Below, piece by piece: positions 1 to 11,371 of a stretch of 64,000 nt of DNA; the stretch's first letter is position 1; every line of letters starts with the position of its first letter. The stretch comes from Asterella californica. Its lineage: Eukaryota > Streptophyta > Marchantiopsida > Marchantiales > Aytoniaceae. Below the pieces are notes generated by a model. It saw only the letters and a program-made list of their open reading frames with translations. It ran no database searches and was not told the origin of the DNA. The translations under genes were made by a program, and so were the position numbers. The stretch spans positions 33,355,501 through 33,419,500 of the forward strand of contig JAYKYS010000001.1 of NCBI GenBank assembly GCA_036924285.1, read 5' to 3'.

Positions 1-1017
1 CTCTCTCAAATGGATCTTACCATCTTTGAAGAAGATAAGATCCTTCCTCAATGCATCTGAAAACTCCCCACAATCTCTTCTTACATGGTCTAGGCTATCA
101 CACCATATACAACGATGAACAAAGCCTTCTCTCATCTGAGGTCTCTGCATAGCAGGCTGTACATTCTGCTCCTTCTCTTCTAACCTAGTGAGCTTAAGCT
201 TAAGCTCCTTCATACCCTTAATCAACTCATCAAGCGGTGAGTCTTCCTCTCTAGCAATTACCAAAGCGGGCTTAGCAGGCAACTGCTTGACAGGAATTAT
301 CAGAGGTGCTGCTTCACTTACCACCACCTTGTCCCTTCTTCTCTGTCTCTTGGTCAGCAAAGAGACAGCCTCTTCAACCTCCTTCCAGTCAGTCTTCAAT
401 CCTCTCTCCTCACTCTTGTCTTCCAGCAACAGCTCAAGCTTCTCTTGAATAGTCACGTCTGCTGCTTGTAGGAAAAGCTCGGTCTTCTCCACCTCTAATG
501 TAAGCTTTTCTGTCCTAGAAAGCTGAGCATACTGACGATCAAATTCCCTTAACAACTCATTTACAGACAAACCTTTGTTGGGCTTAACCACCCACTCCAA
601 GAACGTTCTCTTGGTCACCCTCTCTGAATCTTCAGTGTAGTACTCCTCCTTCAAAGCTCGCATAAAGCTCTCCCAACTCTGTCCTTGCTGCTGCTTGAGC
701 TCCTTCACACGCCCACGAATCTCAGGGACAACAGCAAGCTCAAAGTTCTCCACCATCTCCTTCTCAGGCACCTTGTTCACCTCCATCTCCCTAGCATAGT
801 ATCGCACATACTTGGAAATATCTGTACCCTTGAACTGGTCCATCTGGTGCACCACAGATTGCAACGCCTTGGTTGCTAACACCTCCTTCCTCTCTGTGCT
901 CTGCTGCTGCTGCATGAACATGGAAAAAGCCTGGAACATCTTCATTGTAGCAGCATCAAACTGAATAGGTTGCTGAGCAGCAGCAGCACCTCCACTTGAT
1001 GATCCTTGGTTGGCCAT
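1..1017 (-). CDS. gag polyprotein of Ty3/gypsy element A (3' end outside window)
   Basis: The minus-strand frame is open from the ATG at 1015-1017 to the window edge, about 339 codons, so the protein is cut only by the boundary. Its N-terminus is rich in Gln, Ala and Ser. The central part is a retrotransposon-gag capsid domain that closely matches the gag remnants of element C (42.4-43.9 kb) and, more distantly, element E (63.3-64.0 kb). Near the left edge (about 75-115) lies a zinc knuckle CIWCDSLDHVRRDC, pattern CX2CX4HX4C, which would bind element RNA in the particle. The start follows directly on the leader and 5' LTR at higher coordinates, as expected for a minus-strand element. Protease and pol would lie left of position 1. 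I am confident in the family; activity cannot be judged. Confidence 0.85.
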   Translation of the reverse strand, partial: MANQGSSSGGAAAAQQPIQFDAATMKMFQAFSMFMQQQQSTERKEVLATKALQSVVHQMDQFKGTDISKYVRYYAREMEVNKVPEKEMVENFELAVVPEIRGRVKELKQQQGQSWESFMRALKEEYYTEDSERVTKRTFLEWVVKPNKGLSVNELLREFDRQYAQLSRTEKLTLEVEKTELFLQAADVTIQEKLELLLEDKSEERGLKTDWKEVEEAVSLLTKRQRRRDKVVVSEAAPLIIPVKQLPAKPALVIAREEDSPLDELIKGMKELKLKLTRLEEKEQNVQPAMQRPQMREGFVHRCIWCDSLDHVRRDCGEFSDALRKDLIFFKDGKIHLRE

Positions 1018-1093
1018 GATATCTGATCCTGTAACACTCTTAAGAAAACTCCCACCCTAGGTGTTTCACGTCGAGTTCACCAACAGAGAGTAT

Positions 1094-2639
1094 GTCGGAG
1101 TGTAATCCGTCTACCTAGGAAAGCACCGGGCTTCTGGCTGTGGTTGTTCACTCAAGAGGTTGGCTTTCAGGTTACAACAGAGGCTATAAACACTCACACA
1201 GATGTGTAAGATCTAGTAATATACCCAGAAGGCGAAATTCAGGTCTAGCTGGCAGTAATAGGATTCGGCGGTGAACTTTGACACTCACGGAGAGGAAAAC
1301 TATGAAGGTTTAGACCTCTAAACTTCCCCTACATGCAAATGAGGTACTACTGAACTCACAGACGAAATTTCAGCCTGAGATCAAATTCTGACACGGAGAT
1401 ATGAACAGAAAAGTTTTGAGCAAGAAAACTACGGCAATTTCTGGTACCTAGCTGGCTATTTCAACCTATAACAGGAGTTTGGCTCGATCAATTTCAAAGT
1501 TTCTTACAGGATTTGCAGTCTACAGGGTGCTGAACATCCCTGTGAAGTTGGGACTCCTGAATGTACACAGAACTGTAGATCTCCTCCTCTGAAGTCGCTG
1601 CTCTAGATTAAGAGCTTTTCAGACCCCCTCAGCTTCAGCGGCCGCCCTGAATTACTCAGTTGCTCAATCGATGTGAAACTTTTTGTGAAATTGTAGCCCT
1701 GCTGGCGGAGAACACAACCTCGAAGTTTTGAAGCAATTTCCTCAAATCTGCTGCGAATGACACTGAAAACCAGGATTTGCAGTCTACAAGGTGCTGAACA
1801 TCCCTGTGAAGTTGGGACTCCTGAATGTACACAGAACTGTAGATCTCATCCTCTGAAGTCGCTGCTCTAGATTAAGAGCTTTTCAGACCCCCTCAGCTTC
1901 AGCGGCCGCCCTGAATTACTCAGTTGCTCAATCGATGTGAAACTTTTTGTGAAATCGTAGCCCTGCTGGCGGAGAACACAACCTCGAAGTTTTGAAGCAA
2001 TTTCCTCAAATCTGCTGCGAATGACACTGAAAACCCTAAATCCAACCAAAATGATTCAATTCTAGCACAATCCGAACTTCAATTGCTCATAACTCCGTCT
2101 TTATTGACTCAAATCGATCGAAATTTTCACTGGAAGTGCTTGGCATGACGAGACCTCTCTCCCTGTGCTCTCAGATTTCGAAGATCCCTCACCAAATGCT
2201 CGAACTCTCCTTTAGAGCTCGATTTCTAAATTTAGAGTTAAACTAAAGACAAAAACAGACCAATGGGAGTTCATAGCTCCACTTGGTTGTCCTTTAGTAC
2301 CCTAAACCACGTGGCAACTTAGTTTTACTCATAGGCTACCACGTCAAGCCCCCTAGAGTGCCAGCGTAAAACTTAAATTACTTAAAACAACACGCAGCCC
2401 CGAAAAATAACTTAAATCAGCTAGAAAGCGTGCATGGGCGACACGCAAATACAACCCATGAGCTTAAGCCCTATCAACATGGTAATCAACCTACTAAGAC
2501 TCAAAATAGTGTTAACACCGTATGCAAAAGTGTCAAACATATACATAAACGACTCGAAGTAATATAAGCTAACTTCTAGAACTACTAAACTCAAGCGTCG
2601 GAGTAGAAATATAACATGTAGCCGCGAAGTAGCGCGACA
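1094..2639 (-). repeat. 5' LTR of element A
   Basis: The boundaries come from comparison with the LTR of element C (9952-11323): homology starts at TGTCGGAGTG and stops at GCGCGACA in both, and the flanks differ. Read on the minus strand it begins TGTCGC and ends CCGACA, the TGTC...GACA termini of this element type. It is 1546 bp, longer than C because of a 264 bp internal duplication, while it lacks about 90 bp present in C. The 76 bp between it and the gag ATG is the leader. A TGG-initiated candidate primer site sits about 10 bases inside, but I could not assign its tRNA. Confidence 0.8.
1507..2034. repeat. 264 bp direct tandem duplication inside LTR A
   Basis: Units 1507-1770 and 1771-2034 start with CAGGATTTGCAG and end with GAATGACACTGAAAAC. 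They differ at only a few positions (for example CTACAGGG/CTACAAGG and CTCCTC/CTCATC). The related LTR of element C has the segment once. The 60-codon open frame that can be read across the second unit is a by-product. Confidence 0.9.
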
Positions 2640-2689
2640 CCGTGTGTTTGAACAGATCTTAGAACTTAGAGCAGCGTTACTTGTGCAAA

Positions 2690-4140
2690 TCCTCTGTGGG
2701 AACGATATCTTGTATACTAAATGGGCAAAAGGAGAAATCTTACGTCACTACAAGAGGGCGTAGTCAACTATCAGAATAACAGGTTGTATTTAACCGCCAC
2801 GTGGTAGCCTCTGAACACATATTTTGAGAGAGGAGGAATGAGGAGTTCTCTTCCAGCACTTACTGACGCGAATACTACAGCGATGACTGCGGGTTCTGCA
2901 GAGGCTGATATGTATACTGGGAAGGTTGAGGTACGCACTAATCCAACTATGGTTGAGCAGGCTAATGAGGTCTCAGTTGAAATGATGAAGAGAGGTGCTG
3001 AAAGCATTAGGAGAGCTACTGGATGGAAGGACCCAGTGGATGCAACTTCTATTCGAGCATTTTTAGAAGCGAGCAGTGAGCAGGATGCCATGGTGGAAGA
3101 CAAAAGAAGACGAGATGCTTCTGATTTAGATGCAGGGGTATCAGAGGATAGTGACCGTCGGAGGGTTACGAGGAGGAGAGCAGCAGAACCATCACCAACA
3201 GTACCAGCTGGTAGATTTCCTGCTGCAGAGGATATACATACTACCTCTATAGCTCCACCACCTGCAGTAGATCATATGGAAGGTGTACAGGATTTGCCAC
3301 AAGAGACTACTACTACAGATAGAGTACGAGGAAAGAGGTTTACAGCACATGAGAAAGGGAAAGCTCCAGCTTACAAGTTAGCGGCAGACATCGAAACAAC
3401 AACAGAGTTGCGTGCTGTCTTGGAGCAACACATTTTGGATGCTAGGGTTGAGTTTACTCTTCGTGAAGTGCTTGGTATCGCAAAGAGAGAGTTTCATGAG
3501 TTGATAATAGACATCATGAAGAGAAAGAGACAAGTATTGACTGAACAAGTAAGTAGTCAGATGGTTGGAGCAGTAGATGCTATTGGTGTTGATCCGTTCA
3601 GAGGTGATAAGTATGAGGCATGGGTTGCTGGTCCTGCTGTTATTGAGAATGAAGATGAAGAGTATGAGGAGGATAGGTCAAGCGCGGACAGCGATTTCAA
3701 AGAAAAGCACTGGGCAAGAGCGACAACAGAGACGCAAGTTCGGCTTGGAGGACTTCTTGAACCAGTACATGCACTTGTGGATCACGGGTCGGAGATCAAC
3801 ATCATTTCCAAAGAGGTATATGAGAAGGAGCAGTGACCAATCGAAAGGAATCATGGTTGGGTACTTCGTGCAGCAAATAATCAGAAGGGTGAGTTATACG
3901 GAGCTTGTCCTAATATGCGTGTGAGGATTGGAGATGTAGAGGTTGATCAGCATTTCTTTGTACAGTCATCTGCCTCCTATCCTGTCATATTGGACCAACC
4001 GCCGCTGTTCGAGTGGAGACAAAGGTGATGAACGATGGGTCTCATTATGCCAGAGTTCGGAGTCCTGATGACAACTACTCAGTACAGTTTTTGACGGTTC
4101 GTTCAAGACATGAGCGGAACCGACAAACCCTTAGAGATTC
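2690..4140 (+). pseudogene. gag C-part and protease of element B, broken
   Basis: The longest open stretch is 2838-3836, but homology to element E gag starts earlier, around 2745, with an in-frame TAG at 2805-2807, so the ATG at 2838 is not a real start. The zinc-knuckle region is too decayed to read. The protease motif is VDHGSEIN, with Asp-His-Gly at 3780-3788 where retropepsins usually have Asp-Ser/Thr-Gly. The frame ends at TGA 3834-3836, where element E has Trp. A small deletion near 4000 shifts the frame again in the protease flap region. The remainder up to about 4140 still matches the end of the E gag-protease frame. Confidence 0.8.
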
Positions 4141-4159
4141 TTAGACGAAGAGATGTAAG

Positions 4160-7100
4160 GGTTTTCGCAGTCCACTCCTGTAGAGCGGGAAGACAGGGGT
4201 GTAGAACCTACTGTTGAAGTCCCGTCAGAGTTGGAAGCGAGACATGTACAAAGATCTGGAGACAGATGTAGTGTGCAGAGTTGGCAGTCTGGATTGCTGA
4301 TGTTTGAGGTAGATGGCTGGAGTCGATTTACAAGAGTTGAAGATATGGGGAAAAATACAAAAAGATGGGTGGTGAAACAGGTATCAGAGTTGTGGCGTGT
4401 AGGAGTTCTACCTGAAGACGAAGTGGTTTCTGGCTTGTTTGAAGAGTTTATGTCTGTACAGTCAGTTGTTAGTTGGTTAGACAATGTGAGTAGATTGATG
4501 GAGGGGAAAATAGTGTGACGATGATCCCAATCCACTCTCGACGCATATATGAGGAGATTGCTACATACGTGCAGTTCTTTCCTCATCCGATGCAGAATAA
4601 TGAAGGGAGAGAAGCAAGTTGTTGGTGTGCACTCCCTCAGGAAGCAGATGTCCATGCGAAGTACAAATCTGTACTGAGAAAGGTAAGACCGGTAGCAGCT
4701 CAACTACCTGCTAACTCCCAGCAGCAAGTACAGTTAGTGGGGACTGAACCTGTATTGCGTGATCGTAGACGAGTACGGCATCAATTTACTGAGGAGAAAT
4801 TGAAGGAGCTCCAGATAGGAGGGGGTGATTTCTTGACTGAGGTCGAGAAGGCAGTGTTTGAACAGATGATAGTGAAGCATGGTAAAGCATTCTCTTTTTT
4901 AGCGGAGGAAATAGGTTGTGTGGACCCAAAGGTTATAGCGCCTATGGTTATATTCACAATCCCTCATGTGCCTTGGGACCTGAAACCGATCCCAGTTCCT
5001 CGTGCTTTGTTGCCTAAGCTCATCGAGTTGTTGAAAGAGAAGGTACAGATGGGGATACTTGAGCCGTCTATGGGACCATATTCTAGCAGATGGTTCACTG
5101 TTCCCAAGAAGTCAAGAGCTTTGTGTTTTATTCAAGACCTACAGCCTGCGAATAACGTAACCATTCGTAACGTTGGGACGGGTCCTGTGATTGAAGAGGT
5201 AGCAGAGGCATTTGCAGGGAGAGCTATCTATTCGATAGGAGATCTATATTCTGGTTATGATCAGTTCCAGCTAGCTGTGGAGAGTAGAGATGTAACTACT
5301 ATGCGTACGCCCCTGGGATTGATGCGGATGTGTACTCTTCCACAAGGAGCGACGAACTCGGTGGCTCATATGCAGAATGCGATGCATAAGGTACTAAGGG
5401 AGTTTGTGCCTGATGTTACCATTCCATTTCTAGATGATATTCCTATAAAGGGTTGCACGGTTGAAGACAAGGATGAAGCAGTACTTGCGAATGGATGTAG
5501 GAGGTTTGTTGCAGATCATATCGGGGATGTAGAACGTATCTTGACTCGATTGGAGGAGGTGCATCTCACCCTGTCAGGAGCTAAGTCCAAGTTTGGTGTG
5601 TCTGAGATTTTAGTGGTTGGACATCTGTGTGGCGTTTTTGGAAGACGACCAAACCCTGAGAAGGTTGAAGCTATAGCTAGGATGGTAGACTGTAAGAACA
5701 TCACGGAGGTTCGACGCTTTCTAGGTGCTTGTGTATTTTATCGCTTATCCATTCCTCATTATGCTCATGTTGCTGAGCCTTTGTATGCATTATTGAGGAA
5801 GGGCAAGAAGTTTGTATGGACCTCAGTCCATAGAGAAGTTATGAATAGGCTGAAGGAGGCTCTACAGTCTCCACCTGTTCTGAGAAAAGTAGACTATGGG
5901 TGTGGGAGACCTGTCACTGTTACAGTAGATACTAGTCCAAAGGCGATTGGCTGGGCAATAGGTCAAGATGATGCGGATGGTATGCGGTTTACCTCTAGGT
6001 TTGGAGCTAAGATCTTGACAGACAGGCAACGAGATTATCCTCAAGTGAAGCGTGAATTGTGGGGAGCGGTGACAGCGATGAAGACAGACCGTGAGTTTCT
6101 GATTGGTGCTCATGTAGTCCTAGAGACGGATTGTCTACCTCTACTAGGCATGATATCCAACTGTAGCACGCCAGTCATAGCGATATTACGTTGGATTGCC
6201 TATATTAGAAGCTTGAATCCAGAGCTGAAGCATATAAAAGGAAAGGAGAATATGGTCGCAGATATGTTATCAAGAGCTCGATTTGTAGACGAGGATGTCA
6301 TGATTTCAGAAGCTGAGGAAGAGGAGAGAAAGGATGCTCAGTGTCAAGTTAATCGACGGGCTACGAACTTGAAGCCGTTGATGTTTAGAGAGGAGCTTTA
6401 CACAGGTAGACGTCGTGACATAGGGTATTATCTGAGCTTGTTGGAGAGGCAAGAGAGATGGAGCAAAATAGAGTTCATAGAGATAAGGAAACAAGCTTAC
6501 AACTATCTTCTGCATGATGGGTATCTTTGGAGACGGCCACAGAGGAGAGATGGGATGTTCATACGAGTAGTGGACGATCTGCAGACTAAGCAGCAACTGA
6601 TGAAAGAGTTCCATGATACCTTATGGGCCGGACATCGAGGGATTTGGGCTACCTACGTCAAGCTGAAGGAAAGGTATTGGTGGAAAGGTCTGTATCAGGA
6701 TGTGGTGAACTACGTCAGTTCTTGCTTGCATTGTCAGTTCTACTCAAAGATCCAGTATAGGGACGGTCTCGTGCCAACTTATCCGCCTTGCATTCACTTC
6801 CAGTGGGTTCTCGACTTGGTGGTAATGCCTCTGGGGTTATGGGGCATGCGATATTTGGTTCTGGCTCGTGAGGATCTCTCCAACTTTGTAGAAGGGCGAG
6901 CGTTGAGGACGAAGACCACAGAGAGGATATGTAAGTTTGTTCTTGAAGATATTATTTGTAGGTATGGGTCTGTAGAAAGGCTAAGGGCAGATAGGGGAGA
7001 ACTACGTGGTACGGAAGCGAAAGAGTTTTTTGCTCGATATGGTGTGAAGCTCAAGCTTACTACTGCGACGAATCCAGAGGGGATTGGCAAGAGCGAACGA

Positions 7101-7782
7101 GGACATCCATCAATAGTTCAAGCTTGGTGAAAGCGTGTGATGGTAAGCATCGAGAGTGGCCTAGGTTACTCTCTTTTACTTTACGAGCAGATAGAACAAC
7201 TCATTGTTCTACTACAGGGTACATGCCTGTTGAGTTAATGTTAGGACAGAAACCGATGATGCCAGCTGAAGAAGACTTTCCTACCTGGGCTACCTTACCA
7301 TGGGAAGAAAACGTGGACCGTGTGCAACTTCTCTCACTACGAATCCGACAGCTAGAATGTAGAGAAGAGGATCTCTCTGAAGCGCAGCGACGATTGAAGG
7401 CGGCTCGACTTGGGAACAAGGAGAGGTTTGATAAGACTCATAGACTACGACCAAAACCGATAAAAGTTGGGGACTGGGTGTTGGTATACGACAGCATATT
7501 GGAGAACCAACACTCTACAGTCCGAAATTTTCGAGAAGGTGATTTGGCCCTTACCTTGTCTCTGATGTACATCAGAATGCTACTTATTCCTTGCAAGAGC
7601 TAGATGGCACGCCTTTAAGGCTTCTAGTTGCCGAGAAACGAGTGAAGTTATTCAAGAAGAGAGGGGAGAATGTGGAGCTAGCTGAGTTCTTAGGTTCAGA
7701 ACAGACAGGAGCAAATGAAGACCTTTTTGAGACGGTCGTAGAGAGCGAAGACGATTTGGAGGACCACGAGGATCGGTGACGG
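4160..7782 (+). pseudogene. pol (RT, RNase H, integrase) of element B, frameshifted
   Basis: Homology to the element E pol begins near 4160. The frame 4231-4518 shifts near 4510 into the long frame 4515-7130 (871 codons), which holds the reverse transcriptase with the box FLDD (about 5428-5439), the RNase H stretch VTVDTSPKAIGWAIG (about 5920), the integrase HHCC zinc finger (about 6610-6740), and the first two integrase acidic residues near 6812 and 6989. A 1-base loss near 7120 moves the rest into 7124-7603, and another shift near 7550 into 7591-7779, which carries the C-terminal integrase domain. No chromodomain is seen. Pol starts in the -1 frame relative to gag, as in elements C and E. 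With three or more frameshifts the product cannot be made. Confidence 0.85.
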
Positions 7783-8307
7783 ATTGGCACATACCAGATG
7801 ATGTGCAGGTTTGGAGGGGGTGAATGTCGTATTGTACATAGGTCTGTACAGTGAAAAGTATTGCAGAGAGATTTTTTTCTATATTGTGTAAAGCAAGCTT
7901 CAAGAGCTAAACTGGGGCTATGCTTGACAAGCTGCCCCCTAGCTTGGGTTGGAATATCACCCCTAAAGGAGTCGAAAGACACCAGAATGCAAAGCTCGAC
8001 GAGGAGAGCGACCTCATGCTTCTAGTTTTGACAGAAAGTGTTTTAAGCAATAGTTAGTACGAATTTTAAGTTGTGAAATATGTGAAAGAGGGAAATTCGT
8101 CGATTCTGGTTCGTGACTCGAACTCAGAATCGGATAGCGTGAGCGTGTAGGTGTTCACAAATACTATAGTTTTGACTCCTTGTTCATTAGAAACGGAGTT
8201 GTATAGAGAAGGTTAGCACAGAAAAGGCTAGTAAAGACTTTGCAGGAAAATTTCTACAGTAAAAGCATATGTAAAGATTTTAAATGCTTTTAGAACGGAA
8301 CCAAAGG

Positions 8308-8376
8308 CCATCCCAGTGATAGGGCGCCTGCCTAGGAGGGAAGTGGTCTCAGGATCAATCCCCCCTGGCCTCTGGT
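8308..8376 (+). other. tRNA-like patch, possible SINE head inside LTR B
   Basis: The stretch CAGTGATAGGGCGCCTGCC followed 30 bases later by GGATCAATCCC resembles the A box region and B box of a tRNA-derived polymerase III promoter, with the spacing of a tRNA gene. I cannot fold it into a full cloverleaf and see no clear poly-A tail or target duplication. It may be an old SINE head or chance similarity. Confidence 0.3.
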
Positions 8377-8774
8377 TCCTATTCCGGCATGTTGGCCTCC
8401 TGGAAGGGAGTCTATGTTGGATATGCAACCACGTCCTGCATATCTAGGGGCGGGAGACCGGTATCTCTCTTAATCGTGGGCTTCATGGCCTAAGCCTCCG
8501 CATGCCATCCTGAATATACTATGGGAGATACTTGGTGCGCATATAGGGGGGCTGTAAGCCTTGTGGGGCAGCCTCATAAGTGTTGGGACTTCGACCTACA
8601 TTGGATGGCTTGTAGTATATTCAAGGTGGCATCAAGATGACATCGAGGGCACGGGAAACTTTTGCTGATTATTATGTACGCATAAGGACAGCAGGGGAAC
8701 AGCTTTAGCAAGGGCCTTAAAACTGAAGCGGAAGCGGACATTTTTTTGAGAAATGTTTCTTGGAGAGCTTGAAG

Positions 8775-9135
8775 CGAAAGATTGAAGCGGAATATTACAG
8801 CAGAAACGGAAGATTATAGCGGAAGCGGAAAACTACAGCGGAAGCTGAAGATTACCGCGGAAGCTTGAAGCGGAATATTATAGCGGAAGCGGAAAACTAC
8901 AGCGGAAGCGGAAGATTACCGCGGAAGCTTGAAGCGGAAGATTACAGCGGAAGCGGAAGATTACCGCGGAAGCTTGAAGCGGAATATTACAGTGGAAGCG
9001 GAAAACTACAGCGGAAGCGGAAGATTACCGCGGAAGCTTGAAGCGGAAGATTACAGTGGAAGCTGAAAACTACAGCGGAAGCGGAAGATTACCGCGGAAG
9101 CTTGAAGCGGAAGATTACAGCGGGAGCGGAACTCT
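8775..9135. repeat. 64 bp tandem array built on GCGGAAG
   Basis: The marker ATTACCGCGGAAGCTTGAAG recurs at about 8851, 8915, 8960, 9024 and 9088. Spacings are 64, 45, 64 and 64, so one unit lacks 19 bp. Within each unit the sub-motif GCGGAAG or GCGGAAA recurs every 10-20 bases. The array lies in the middle of the element B LTR and is far more GC-rich than its surroundings. Confidence 0.9.
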
Positions 9136-9951
9136 GTACGCATAAGGACAGCAGGGGGCAGCTTAGCTAAGGCCATGCTTCTGATAAGTGACTGGGCTTA
9201 TAAGGACAAGAGGGGGGCAGCTTAAGCTGAGGCTTTAACTTTTAGGTTATTTACCTGCGGCGACTTGGGATCGGGGACAGTTTTGAAAAGGATTTTTCGG
9301 AGAGAGGTGAAGCGGAAGGAGGAGGATTACTCACAGGAGAAGCTAGGAGGCTGGAAAAAGATCAAATTGCTGACAGATTGAATTGGGAGATCATCGTAGG
9401 GAGAGGGGCAGGAGTTTTAAGCTTGGACGTTGTCCAATAAACTGTACGGAGGAGAAATTACTCTCAGGAGGCAGTTTTATTGAGAGAGATCGTTTGAAAA
9501 TCTACGGAGGACTTTTGATCGACGCATGATCAAATTTCTGAGAGTTTCAGTTGGGACAAAGAGAGGAATAAGATTCAGGGGTCCGAATTTCACTATAAGG
9601 TTCGGATTGAGACGTACTTGGTAGACTTTTGGTTGAAAACTGATTGACGGGAGAAAAAGACACGCAGGAGAGGAAGAGAGAGAGATTTTCTTTACAGTTG
9701 AAGAAATTGATGATGCAGCTACACTGAAATAAAGTTATTTGGATCTTGAGAGACCTATCTGTGTACCTAAGGTGTGCTGGAGTGCTTGTTTTTGTAAACA
9801 GTGGGCACAAGAGGCTGTGGTTTGAGATTTCATCGTTGGCAGTAACCTATTTTCCTTTCTGATCATTTTTCTCTGATCGGTCACAGTCAGGAGGTCCGCC
9901 CTCCCCAAGAAAGACTCTCAACACGACAACGTATAGATAACAGAAGAACGG

Positions 9952-11323
9952 TGTCGGAGTGTAATCCGTCTACTTAGAAAAGCGCTGGGCTTCTGGATGT
10001 GGTTGTTTACGCAAGAGGTAGGCCTTTCAAGTTACAACAGGGCGCTATAAGCACTCACACAGGTGTTTAGGATCCTCTAATATGTTCAGAAAGCGAAATT
10101 CAAGTCTAACTAGTAGTAATAGGATCAGGCGGTGAACTTTAACACTCAAGGAGAGGAAAACTATGATGGTTCTGACTCCTAAAATTCTCCTACATGTAAG
10201 AGAGGCCCTATTGAGCACACACACGAAGTTTAAGCTTGAGATCAAATTCTGGCATCGAGATATGGACAGAAAAGTTCTGGATAAAGATATTGCGATAATT
10301 TTTGATACTCAGACAGCTATTTCGACCTACAACAGAAAATTGGCTCCATCACTTTCGAAGATTCTTATAGGATTTGGAGTCTATAGGATGCTGAACACCC
10401 TTGTGAAGTTGGGACTCCTGATTGTACACCGTTCTCCAGATCTCGTTCTCTGAAGTTGCTGTTCTAGATTGAGAGCTTTTCAGACCCCTCTGCTTCAGCG
10501 GTCGCCCTGAATTATTCACTCACTCAAATGACTTGAAACTTTTTGGACAGTCGCAGCCCTCCTGACAGTGAACTCAACCACGAAGGTTTGAAGCGATTTC
10601 TTCAATTCTGCTGCAAATGACATTTAAAACCCCAAATCTAACAAAAGTGACGCAGTTTCAACTCAATCCGAACTTCAATTGGGCATAACTCCTTATTTAT
10701 TGCTCCAAATCGATCAAGAATTTCACTGACAGTGTTTGGCACGACGAGCTCTATCTTCTTGTGCTCTCAGATTTCGCAGTCCTCTCATCAAATGCTCGAA
10801 CTCTCCTTTAGACCTCTGTTTCTAAATTTAGAGTTTTACAAAAGATAAAAATGGATCAATAGGAATCTATAGCTCCACTTGGTTGTCCTTTTGTGCCTTA
10901 AACCATGTGGTAACTTAATTCCACTCATAGGCTACCACATCAAGTTCTCTAAAGTGCCAACGTAAATCTTAAACTACCTAAAACGACACGCAGTCCTGAA
11001 AGTAAACTTAAACCAGCTAAAAAGCGTGCATGGGCAACACGTAAGTACAACCCATGAGCTTAAACCCTATCAACATGGGAAATCTAAGTTATGTACATTG
11101 AACATCATAGACTGTCTGAAGTCACTTACACAAGCGCACAAATGCTTGAACAAGATAACTAGCATACTATCAGCCTACTAGGACTCAAAATAGTGTTAAC
11201 ACGGTATGCAAAGGTGTCAAACATATACATAAACAACTAGAAGTAATATGAGATAACTTCTAGAACTACTAAACTCAAGTGTTCGAGTAAAAATGTAACA
11301 TATAACCGCCAAGTAGCGCGACA
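9952..11323 (-). repeat. 3' LTR of element C
   Basis: 1372 bp, homologous to LTR A along its whole length except for one 264 bp unit duplicated only in A and about 90 bp (around 11080-11170) present only here. On the minus strand it starts TGTCGC right after a polypurine tract (AGAGGGGGTGGA at about 11324-11335) and ends CCGACA. The outer flank is AACGG. Confidence 0.85.
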
Positions 11324-11371
11324 TCCACCCCCTCTGAACCTGCACATCCTCCGGTATGTGTCAGATCCAGA

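Larger units (their letters stand above)
2640..9928 (+). mobile_element. Element B: decayed Ty3/gypsy retrotransposon, 5' part displaced by element A
   Basis: This plus-strand element reads gag C-part, protease, reverse transcriptase, RNase H, integrase, polypurine tract and 3' LTR. Its protein order and sequence match element E at the right end. Its upstream gag and 5' LTR are not visible because element A abuts at 2639/2640, which suggests A inserted into B's gag. The coding part carries several frameshifts and stops, so it is dead. The polypurine tract GGAGGGGGTGAA at about 7813-7824 directly precedes the LTR. Confidence 0.85.
7825..9928 (+). repeat. 3' LTR of element B (2.1 kb)
   Basis: It starts TGTCGTATTG directly after the polypurine tract and ends CACGACA, giving TGTCG...CGACA inverted termini. 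The 3' edge is inferred from those termini because no second copy is in the window. It contains a tRNA-like patch (about 8310-8375) and a GC-rich tandem array (about 8775-9135). Only 23 bp separate it from the LTR of element C. Confidence 0.65.

Noticed and set aside
1867..2049. A 60-codon minus-strand ORF in LTR A
   Set aside because: It arises from one copy of the 264 bp duplication and is not kept in the related LTR of C.
2771..3103. 110-codon minus-strand ORF opposite B gag, and the many similar antisense ORFs under gag-pol genes
   Set aside because: They are shadows of the real frames, with no conservation of the antisense product between copies.
4515..7130. Possible fungal or contaminant origin of B/E-type elements, since some fungal Ty3 elements have similar RT boxes
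   Set aside because: The elements are nested with D/F/G types and lie in the same sequence as an intron-bearing plant-like gene; nothing suggests a junction of two genomes.
8775..9135. Could the short regular repeats be a CRISPR array?
   Set aside because: Repeats are contiguous, GC-rich and imperfect with no unique spacers, inside a eukaryotic LTR.
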